A program made the translations under genes and the position numbers. Below, in pieces: positions 31,622-41,600 of a stretch of DNA of 64,000 nucleotides. Under the pieces are notes generated by a model. That model worked only from the letters and a program-made list of their open reading frames with translations, was not told the DNA's origin and ran no database searches. Origin of the DNA: Lineus longissimus (Eukaryota; Nemertea; Pilidiophora; Heteronemertea; Lineidae); NCBI RefSeq assembly GCF_910592395.1, contig NC_088310.1:12285501-12349500 (forward strand), in the 5' to 3' direction. Within the stretch, counting starts at the first letter, position 1; each line of letters starts with the position of its first letter.

Positions 31622-33586
31622 CTAATTAATTCGATTATTCTTCTCAAGGACCTGCTTCAATGCAGCTTCCCCCTGATGATGTGTTCCGCGGAAATAATTT
31701 TTCGTCAGTCCGTCGTTCAACTTTTCAACTCCCTGCTGATTAAATTTGGTGATGTCATATCTGTTTGAAAATTCGGTTATATGATTAGCTAGAATATGCA
31801 TGTATACTGTGAATGTTCCTTCGTTGGTAGACCCTGGCATACACACTAAACCAGTCTCTGGCTTTCCTATCAAATTCAGGCAGGCGGTCCTTGGAATTGG
31901 ACGTACAAATTTCTTTCATCATTTCCATGGTATCACTGAAAAATTATGCCAGAGAGCATCGATATCAGCTACCGTACCAGAGGATGATCCTTTAAAAAGT
32001 CCTTCACTTTAATGGCGGCGAGTATCTTCCTGTGTTCAAGGCCAAGTCCCTGTATTGAAATAGACCTGCCCTATCCACAAAGAAATGGAAATCGGATATT
32101 CCAAGTGATGAAACAAAATGTTCAAATTTCTTGATATTGCCATGTTTTTCTTGACTGATGGTCTTGAGGGATTTTCCTATATTGTCCATTGACTTCAGTT
32201 CCGTAATCAGCCGTCCAACTAACTGAACCAGAATCCTTAAAAACAAATGTAGTATGTCAGGAATAACATGATCAGTCTCGATATTTGGGAATATCGAGGG
32301 TGATGAACAGTTGAAGCTACTTTTCTTTGGTTTCGTGGACATTTCCTTCATTTCTGCAATGCTCCTTGCACCAATGTTTGGATTGAACATTGACCAAACT
32401 TTTTCCATATCGCCTCTGTCATCTGACGGACATTTACACCATGGGCAGGCATTAGTACACTGGGGAGCATCAAGTCCGAGAACCGCATTGAGATACTTCA
32501 GATCACCACCAAGAAAAAACTCAAGGATGTATTTCTTGCCATCAACGTCTAAATTCACTTCTGTCCAAATTCCTAACTTCTTCTGTAATGTCTGAAAGGG
32601 CCAAGATTAAGTCTGAATACTTCTCAGTACATTTGAAAATGCCAATCACATGAGTTCCATCAACGCTCTCACATTTTTCATCCTCAATGATGGAACATGA
32701 TTGACATAGAACATGTATTCTCTTCCCCAATTTAGTGCCGTCCCCACTGACTTTAATCCGTAAGGTTCTTGGACTGTCATCTTCCTGGTCTTCGTGATGG
32801 AAACTACAGTTACGGATAGCTGTGGGCAACCGGTCAGCTATATTTTGCTGAACTCCATTGATTAGTTCCTCTATCGTACCATTCTCCTTTTGTACCTTCA
32901 GACTCAGAGGGGTGGAGTTTTCTAGACCGAGAAATAAGAGTGCATCTTGAATTTTCGATTGGGTGGCTTTTGTCTTTTGTTTTCTGTAGCGTTTAGACAG
33001 CTTGCTTGGACTTTTATATCCCTTTTTCAGTTGCTTGTTCTTTTTCTTCCTTATCTTCCTTTTCAAGGCTTCTAATTTTCTCTTTGTTGCGTTGTGCTTT
33101 TCATTCTGGGCTTGCGCTTTGGCATACAGCGTTTCAAGTTTTCATCGTTTCTGTCTCTCATCATCAAGATCATCAGCAAGCTTCCTTTTCATCGGGGAAT
33201 CACGCTTGAATTTCAGGGTTATGTTGAACAGACCCCTTCCAACGACTGTAGATCTTCTGCAAGGGCCGGCCTGACTTTGACTTTAACTGATAAAACATGG
33301 AACATAACTTGCTCACCAGTGGCCCCAGGACAGACTCTTGATCATGGTTATGGAATTCTATTCTATGTTTTGTGCAAAGTTTTTGCAAGACATTGATCGC
33401 AGTTGGATGGTCAAAATTTCGGCCAGCTATTTCATACAAAGCATACGTGTTTACCGGAAATTTGTAGCCATGCAAATGATACTGTGGGTTTCCTTTCACA
33501 ACTTCTGGGCTAACACTGATCAAGAAAAATGTGGCAAAAAACAGCCAGAGAAACCTCGGCCACACCCTTCCACAAGCCATGTTCAT
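31622..33586 (-). pseudogene. DDE-type DNA transposase, unclassified family, frameshifted
   Basis: Successive minus-strand frames give one decayed protein of about 640 residues. The N-terminal part (33586-33200) reads YALYEIAGRNFDHPTAINVL. A basic coiled segment follows (33140-32950), then a catalytic-looking SGDGTKLGKR near 32755-32739 and DGTHVIGIFKCTEKYSDL. A Cys cluster comes next (CTNACPWCKC, about 32460-32430), then DHVIPDILHLFLRI near 32275-32240. The end is YMHILANH, FNQQGVEKLNDGL (near 31730) and a stop at 31622. DILH fits the D-x2-H motif, and the E of QGVEKLND the final acidic residue, of RNase-H-fold transposases. Similar proteins are multicopy in aquatic invertebrates. Frame breaks near 33200, 32550 and 32000 inactivate it. 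Terminal repeats were not found. Confidence 0.6.
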
Positions 33587-34348
33587 GATAGAGTCCTATA
33601 TATTTTAAATACATTTAGCCTAAACACCGGCATGTGAAAAACAACTTCATGGACAATGGTCAATATAATTTCAGACAGCAAACTGAAAGAAAATGTTAAA
33701 ATAATGATACCGGTAATAGATCCTTGAAAAGTACAATAACAATCGGTTCCCTCTAATGAAATATTTGGTTCAGAAAGGTGTGTAAGACAGTTGTTCATGA
33801 ATTCCTAATTGGAAATACCATTGAATGTTTAATCCTATAGTCGAGTTTCTGAATTATTGTTCACAGTCTGTTAGTTCACTGCCCTGGCTTTGTAGAACAG
33901 TTTGTAGATCCTCACGGACGCTTCGCCTGAATATGAATTTGAAAAAGAAGTAAAATCCTCTGTGAATCGTCTTTGGTACACAGTCCGAGTCGTACACTTT
34001 GAGTGGTTTCCTTTCATTGCTTATAAAATGGGACTGTCTCAATGATTATGTAATTAAGTGTCAGTTCGTGGTTGGACCATGCAAAATGTGCTAAGGTGGT
34101 GTCCCACCAAAATCAATGAAATTTGGTGGAGACATACCTTAGGGCTAAACTATAAAGGATATAAAATATGAGCAAATTCGATTCAGGGGTATGCCCAAAT
34201 TTGGACTCAATAGTTTTAGGGCCCAGCGGGTGGCCATTTTTTCATGTACTTCAATGGGTCATCTTTGAGTACTCGTAGAAAAAAAACAGTCAGGCAAGGT
34301 CCTTTCCTATCATATTATCTACCTTTCCATAGAAGGTCATAAAAGATA
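33587..34348. other. non-coding spacer
   Basis: No gene recognised. A short palindrome-like GGTGTCCCACCAAAAT.AATGAAATTTGGTGGAGAC lies near 34092-34130. Confidence 0.4.
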
Positions 34349-34428
34349 TTGTTAGCATAAGGGAGAAATGGCAAAAACTTGACCCCTACCCCCAAAAGGC
34401 CTATTTTCACATGCCCGTGTTCAGGGCC
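34349..34428. repeat. dispersed repeat, left copy of an ~85-bp pair
   Basis: GCATAAGGGAGAAATGGCAA through CAGGGCCCATTTAC is repeated almost perfectly at 46405-46491 in the same orientation. It lies outside the Harbinger-like element on both sides. The family is unknown. Confidence 0.8.
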
Positions 34429-34525
34429 CATTTACCCGGCTTCTGCGGGTATTCAGATCATGTGACTTGCCAGGGATTACAGGCTGCACACATGCTTAGG
34501 GATCACGTCCAAAGTCCGCACGCGA

Positions 34526-34700
34526 TATTCGCCGGTGAAATTCACCCTACAGTATTTCGCCTGCGACATCTGTCCGAAAATCGACCGGCAAATGTGAGGC
34601 GATAATATGAAATCGCCGGAATGTCAGATGCGATATTCGCCCACAATCGCGCCAATTCTACGATTTCGCCCCAAAAATTGCTCCAGGCGATAATGGAGCG
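34526..34700. repeat. subterminal ATTCGCC-rich repeats
   Basis: GATATTCGCC, TATTTCGCC, AAATCGCC and similar 8-9-base motifs recur many times here. They recur again in inverted orientation at about 45360-45490. Subterminal arrays of this kind often bind the transposase; that role is inference. Confidence 0.55.
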
Positions 34701-35213
34701 ATTTTACGAAATTGGTGGCTCTTGCATGCTTGTCCGATATTCGGAACGATTTTGCAACGACTTTCGTCTTTCGTCGCGTAAACAAATCGGGTCATACTAT
34801 AAACAGCGTCCACTAGACGCAAGGGCCCAACGCGCCGCGTAGCGGCAAAAAAGCGAAGCTGGCGAAACATTTATAACGGGTCACCGTCACTTATTATTGG
34901 ACTTATAGCGCATTTACGGGGTTGCAACTATTTTGCTTTATAGTGTCACCAGGAAAGAAAAGCATGCGACCTAACGCCGATCTATTTGTATAAAGTGATA
35001 ATTGGAAGGTATATAGTAGGAAATATCAATAAAATAATCATTCCATGTCGTCTTTTGAGGGCATTTTTGATTGTAAAAAATATATGTGTACGTCACCGTA
35101 GTCTCTGCAATGATAATTTTATCAGAGCAGTCTCGCGCAAGTAGAAGTTCTTTACCTATTAGTTCTTCACTTATTAGTCTCAACGTCTGGCGCAAAGCCA
35201 GACGTTTTCCATT

Positions 35214-35350
35214 ACGATTTCACTACGATGTTTGACAAGAAGGAGCAGTGCGCGAGATATGCTAATGAGCAGACTTCCCTCGCTTGAGTTTCTGAAGAAT
35301 GTTCCATATCGCGCTAAGCTCATCACTCATTCACTGCTGCTGATTATGAC
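35214..35350. repeat. 130-bp duplicated segment, copy 1
   Basis: From ACGATTTCACTACGATGTTT to CGCTAAGCT it matches 37192-37310 nearly base for base. In copy 2 part of the match lies in a plus-strand frame (37048-37383, LMSRLPSLEFRKNVPYRAKL), but neither copy resembles a known protein. Confidence 0.7.
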
Positions 35351-36149
35351 ATGCGTGCAACGGTAGGTATCTGCTCCCCAACTTCCACCCTAATACGGTA
35401 CAATAAGTTACCATTTGATGGGAATGGGACAATGCCCTCACTGTGTATGGAGTCATAGGGATAAGAAGACATTATTCATTAGTGTTGGTACAAGTGATTT
35501 TGCCCAAAAAGCATGCGCATTCAAAAAACAAAATATGCAAGGTATCATGTACATGACCATGACGACGTGCAGAAAGTGCACTGGCCAGTGCATACCCTAT
35601 GGCTATGTACTAGTAAACATGGTAAACATGAACAACATCATTATTCATCGGCAGTTCATTTTACTCCGAGCTTTTCCTGAAACATATAGCCATGATGATT
35701 AGGCCTACCATGTACCATGACCAATAACAGCACTAGATCATGTAGATGTCAACAAGTTCACATTCGTATAATCCCGCATGGCGCATGTGGGGCATGCGTC
35801 TAAACCAAAGCCCCAAAATCACTTGTTTTGGTCTATTTCACTTATGTTTCCCCCGTCTCCCACCCCAGTCCATAATACATTTACAGTTTACAATCCCCGA
35901 TCATGGCCCAACAAAAGGTCATCGGTTGACTAAAGGAACAGTACACAACTGTTCAATGGATTTATAGTCGAATGCGATCAAACTACGTCTTTTCAATCGT
36001 GGATTGTAAATTTAACCCCATGGGCCTAGGGAAGGCCCTATAACAATACTTTCGACACAGTTATTATCTCCGCTGCCTCCACCATGTTACACACAGTGCT
36101 CACTGCTGATTCTAAAATGCGCCACCTAGTCAAAACAGGACATATGTTC

Positions 36150-36960
36150 TTCTAGGAATAGATCTCTTTCCAATATTTCGTCATTCCAGTTCCACTATCG
36201 TCATCACCTCATCATACTTTCATTGACATTACAGGCACACATCCACAGAGCACTCTTCAAATCATCTACATAGTGGTTATCCAACTAGGATTATAAAGGT
36301 AATTTCTTAGCCCCGCACAGTGGGTTTCAGTCTTGATAAAGGGGCACTATTGCTAGCAGCTAGGTAGGCAAGATAAAGTTAGCCGAAGTAGCCGATAAGG
36401 GTCTCTCACCCCTCAAAGTCCGTCACAACTATTCAAGCTTGTACAAGGAATACATGCAGCGCTGACTCTAACAAGACCCAATGGGAATGTCGCACAGTCA
36501 TCTGTCAAAAACAAGACCTATGTTGTGGTATGATCTCTTGCCAATATTTAATAATTGCACTATCGTCATCACCTCATAATACTTCATTGACATTACAGGC
36601 ACACATTGACATAGACCACTGTTGCAATCAACGACACAGTCGCTATCCAAGTAGCATTATAGAGGTAATTATCATTATCATACCTCATTAGCATGTGAAC
36701 CAATCGCGTCGCGTCCTTTGCGATCACGGCAAAGCCTCATGGAATAATGTCTTTCACCGTTGAATAATTTTTCATATTCCATGCCTACAACTTCAATTTC
36801 TTCATATTCCATGGCTAGAAGTTCAATACTAATATAATATCCAAGATAAAGTTACAAGAAGTAGTCAATAGGGGTCTCTCACCTCTCACTGTATGTCCAC
36901 ACTATTCACGCTTGTACGAGGAATACATTCAATGCTGAATCTAACAACACCCACTGCCCT
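36150..36960. repeat. imperfect tandem duplication (~380-480 bp units)
   Basis: Shared blocks are TATCGTCATCACCTCATAAT-like sequence, CATTGACATTACAGGCACACAT, GATTATA(A/G)AGGTAATT, and GGGTCTCTCACC with GAGGAATACAT. They appear near 36155-36470 and again near 36526-36950. Unit 2 has about 100 extra bases. Non-coding. Confidence 0.65.
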
Positions 36961-37191
36961 TACTCTGTATATTAGTCACTGGAAGATGGCCCATTTCACT
37001 CCTTGCTTCTACTTCACCTATAGTCTCATTGCAAACGCCTCAGTTCTATGATATCACATTCACTTTCAGCTGTCATGCAACGCAACAACTGTGCTATCTG
37101 CCATCGCACATCAACGAAGAAGTGCAGCCGCCCACATTCCACCTCACGTCTGTCCGACCAGCTGCAATCCTCGAGGACGCCCAACTGTACC

Positions 37192-37320
37192 ACGATTTCA
37201 CTACGATGTTTGACAAGAAGGAGCAGTGCGCGAGATAGGCTAATGAGCAGACTTCCCTCGCTTGAGTTTCGGAAGAATGTTCCATATCGCGCTAAGCTGA
37301 CCACTGCTGACCATGACAGG
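37192..37320. repeat. 130-bp duplicated segment, copy 2
   Basis: Partner of 35214-35350. It sits inside open frames on both strands (37048-37383 plus; 37026-37433 minus), none of which I can connect to a family, so no gene is called. Confidence 0.65.
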
Positions 37321-37476
37321 CGTGCATTGGACTGGTACAGGTTGGAACTGAACATTGAATATGCTGGTGGTGACGCTTTCTGATGAGAAGTTGGTCGTGA
37401 CTGATGCAGTATCCTTGGACTTGTCCACAGCATCGTTCAATCATTGCTCTCTGAGCTGCCTTGATTCTGTACTTAC

Positions 37477-37900
37477 CCAAATACTAAGACCAAATGCCTG
37501 TTGACTGTGCTTTAAGAGAGACTGGCGCCATGCCTAGAGATATGACTGACCCCTATTGGCAAATTTGTATGACTTTATCTTGCCTACCTAGCTGCTGCCT
37601 ATAGTCTCCCTTTAACTGCGGAACACTTCAAAGTCGATAAAATGCCATGTTCCACCTTTTAATGTGTTCAGACCGCCATTTTCAAAATAATCAAGTCAGG
37701 ACACTGCCTTCTAGTCTCATAATAAATTTTGCTTTCCTCAATAATAACATTTCTTCTTCTTCAATGCTTTCATCATTCCAAACTTTTCCTCCTCTGACTT
37801 ATACAGGGGTACAGTCATGGCAATCAAAACCCAAATACTGAGACCAAATGCCTGTTGACTGTGCTTTAAGAGAGACTGGCGCCATGCCTAGTCTCTCTTA
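37477..37900. repeat. duplicated target block and hairpin beside the Academ insertion
   Basis: CCAAATGCCTGTTGACTGTG and on through GGCGCCATGCCTAG occurs at about 37490-37538 and again at 37833-37891. The second copy ends in a hairpin (TAAGAGAGACT...AGTCTCTCTTA, 37868-37900) whose last TTA is the Academ target duplication. TGTTGACTGTGCTTTAA reappears inverted just beyond the other end of the Academ element (44758-44776), so the target was itself part of an inverted-repeat structure. Confidence 0.7.
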
Positions 37901-38333
37901 TAGTGTAGCGGCCAAGGCTCAAAAAGGGCTCTATTTAAGGAGATACCCCTACCGGAGGTATAACAAGCTGGGATTGGTCTCATTTTGTTCGTATGGATCT
38001 CTAGTTTCTGAAAAATGATGTTGTAGTTGCAGGAACGTTGTACAACATGCTGAATTAACCCCTTCTGTGCGGCAACGAGTGAAAAAATGACGATTTTCTT
38101 TAATCGCTTAGATGAGAGAATCAGCCCCTCTAACGTCTACTATGGCTGGTTATATCAGTGTATATCATTGAAATGGACCTCTAGCAATATATTTTAGGTG
38201 GTTTTATGCTAGCAGGGTGGTTACAGGGCCAAAAATATGCCCAAAATTTGAAAATTTTTGACAATTTTGACCAAAACGAAAGATATTTTCTTATATTTTT
38301 CCACAGATACTGTATATAACAGTGTTATATATG
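37901..38333 (+). repeat. Academ left terminal inverted repeat
   Basis: Matches 44757-44335 in reverse complement: AGATACCCCTACCGGAGGTA, ACAAGCTGGGATTGGTCTC, AACCCCTTCTGTGCGGCAAC, CAGCCCCTCTAACGTCTACT, AACGAAAGATATTTTCTTAT. Differences are few and mostly within the first 45 bases. It is unusually long for a cut-and-paste transposon. Confidence 0.9.
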
Positions 38334-38342
38334 AAATAAGCC

Positions 38343-38500
38343 TCATTAATGACTACCTGTGTTGGTTATATCAGTCTTCGTCATTGAAATGGATATCTAA
38401 CAATATATTGCAGGTGGTTTCATCCTAGTAGGGGTGCCACGGGCCCAAAATTATGCCCAAAATTTGATTTTTTTTTAAACAATTTTGAACTGAAAAGAAC
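38343..38500 (+). repeat. Academ subterminal repeat, inner unit (left)
   Basis: GGTTATATCAGTCTTCGTCATTGAAATGG... and ATGCCCAAAATTTG repeat, at lower identity, the block in the outer TIR at about 38145-38260. A matching inner unit lies at the right end (44040-44220). Confidence 0.7.
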
Positions 38501-38692
38501 CATATAACCGTAAGATAATGTAAAACAGTGTCTGACCTGATTAAATTCATTAGCTGGGAGTTCACATTGGTTAGAACATATGTTATAGCATGGTGAGTAA
38601 GTAAAGAATGACCAAATCTACCCCCTGTTTACAGAGTAAAACTATCTTTCGTAAAACGAACGTCATCGGTATGTCCATTGCAAGTTAACTGT

Positions 38693-41600
38693 CTACATGT
38701 CCATCTCCATTTCATCACCTTCTTCAGGAATATTATACTGGTTTTGACAGTTTACACAACCACACGCCTCTATGCACCATAGTTTCGCAAGAGCACAAGG
38801 ACATTTCTTCTCATCCAAACAGTCTTTATCAGTGCAGTAGAGATGGGTCAGTTTCCGAACCTCTATTGGAGCAGCTGCTTGAGTGAACATTGTCTGAGTG
38901 ATACCTCCACCATCACAAGCAGACCAGCCATGACCAACTGGTTCTACAACCTCTTGGTTTGCGATGTGACTTTCACACCATATTTGCGTTTGGTACTTTG
39001 CACGAAGTACATGTTGTTTAAACGAGTCCTCTGTTGGGGGGAGCATTGCTGCTGCCTTGTCCGTCGTGGTAGCCATCTGATACCGCAGTTCGTCAAGGGT
39101 GTCAATACCCTTGGCCTTCTTTCCATATAAAAGTAAAGCATAACTGCGAGCCACAGTGATGTTCACCTCTAGGTTTTCGGAATGCAAAGTCTTTAGATCT
39201 GTCAGCGTGTCCGCATTTTTTAGCAGTGTAGAATAGGCAGTTTTTTTCCCTATTCTGTTCAATGAGCATGTAGTGTCACATCCTGTTAGGGCATGGGCAG
39301 CAGGCAGACACTGAGATACTGTTGGGCCAAGTTGGTTTGCAATGAGATGTACTGGAATGTAACGTTCCTTCCCTGAATGTCCAGCATACATATACACAAG
39401 ATCAGCTAAGTGGCCTCTGCTGAAGTAATAGACCATCAACACCAATACGTCTGTGTCGTCACAACGTATTATGATCCTATCAAAGTCCTTTGAGAGACTG
39501 CAAGCGTGCAAGATCATGCGGGTATCAGCTTCCTCCTGGTTGCTATACAGACTTTCAAGGGATGATGCACAAGATGAGGTAACCTCCTTCACTAGTTCTC
39601 CCTCACTGAATCCTCCGGCCAAGACAATGGATTTACCGTTTGGGATGAATTCAGCGGCATGCTCTACGATGAAATGCGAGATATAATTTGCAAGGCTAGC
39701 CTTGTTGCCAGCTCCTTTCAGAAACTTTCGATAGTTAGGCACATCCCTGCCTCCCTGGATCTGATACTGTGACTGGACGGAAGAACTACGCCGTTCTCTC
39801 TCTGTTGTTTTGATTGAGGGCTTGTGATCATACCTATCAAAGACAATCGTCACACTGGTCAACTCCAAGCGTTGCATATTCAGAAGTCGCACTGTACGTT
39901 TCTGAACGACTTCTGCCAAATCCTTGAATGTTTTGAACTGGTTCTCGTTCAGTGCTTGAAGCATTGCCATGCCATCAATGATATAAGCTGATGAATTGGA
40001 TTCTGGTATCTGTGGCAGCTCTGCTAACACCTCAGTGCAATTAGATTCAAGCTTGTCCGTCAGATCAGATTTGGTTGTCTTTCTCATCGATCCGTCATCA
40101 TGGAAGAGTGATGGTGCTATCGCCGCCAGTTCGTACTTGAGAACGTTCCTCATGTCGACATCGCGAATCCTGGAGACTGCCAGAAGCCGTCGAAACAACA
40201 CCTCGGTGTCAATGATCAGCTTTCGATCCTTGTCATTTGGAAGGGCTTTCTTCATATCTGCGAATGTTGACACAGTTTTCTTCTTTAATGCGTCCCAAAA
40301 ATCTTTTGTTGGCTCATCTCCAAGTCGTTCCTTCACAAAGTTATCAAAGATAACTTTGCCTTTGTCTGGGATGTCCTTCAGTGAATCCTCAACTTGTGGT
40401 GATGCCATTTGACCTGTGGTAATATTCAGCAGATTGTCTGGAACATCTTCGAGGTCAAATGGATCCTGGCACTGGCTTTCCAGGTATTCCTTCATGTCGT
40501 TCACGTCTTTTCTGTCCTTGTTCATACGGGCATTTCCAAGCTCTTCGGGCAGTTTTCTATTCGTTCCAGAGTTGCAAACAAGATCCTTGAAAGCCTCTGC
40601 ATATTCCCCCGTGATGTGTCGTGTCAGAAGCCAGCGAAGCAGGGCACCTTTGCGTAGGGTAAATCCGATCACGCCTCCCTGGCTCTTTGCCTCTCGATTG
40701 ATTGTTTGCTCCAGAGCTTGGTCTGTCGGGACGCAATTGAAAGCTCTTGCTGCTGTCCTGCGCACAACAAATCCTCCCTCCATCATGTGGTGGTACATCA
40801 GGGGCTCTCGTTCCTCCAATTGATTCATCTCTGCAATGTACACAGGGGTGTATCGTGCATAGTTCACACGCCCAGCAAGGATGAAATAGGGAACCGTTTC
40901 CATCACAGCTTCAAGGTGCATGAGGAAGTCTGCCTCCCTATCTGCGCGTAACAATCGCAGCAATATATTCCCTGCCTCTAGAAAGCTATCCCAGTAGGCA
41001 AATGTAGCAGATTGACATCTTCCTTCTTTTCGAAAGCGAGCTATTGTATCTAACACGGACTGGGGGATCATGCCCTCTGCCTTCTGACAAGCAGCTGCAC
41101 AGGCGGTCGCATCCTTTGATTTGAAGGACTGATCAAGATCGTGTACAAATTGCTTGGTTTCGTCAGTAAGCCAGGGCAAACACTTCTTTGTGGCAAAGGA
41201 CTCAGCTGCGATCAGAAACATGTGTGTTAGCGCTTCATGAGCGAGACGAATACCTCGGATTGCGCGGGCATACTGCTTTCCCTGGAGCATCTGGTTAGCC
41301 GTGGCTGCTGCATATACATCAGATGAGGTTAAGATATTGAGAAGTCCACCATCTCCGAATAATTTGCCAATGCTAGCGAGGAAAGCCATTGTCAGATGCA
41401 TACCTCCGAGTCTCATTGTTACTTTGCCGACTAGACGCTCTGGTTTGCTCCACATAATCTGTTGTGCCTTACTGTAGATTGCAAGGTCTGCTGTGACGAG
41501 TATGTGCTCCTGCCCTAACTCCTCGGCTATGAGCACAAGTCTCAACAACGTTGTGAATATGGTGGAAAGATCAGATGGTGAGGCATCGATGAACGGCAGG

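Noticed and set aside
37026-37433. Overlapping open frames of 111-135 codons on both strands
   Set aside because: No family resemblance, no splice signals, and the DNA is part of a locally duplicated non-coding segment.
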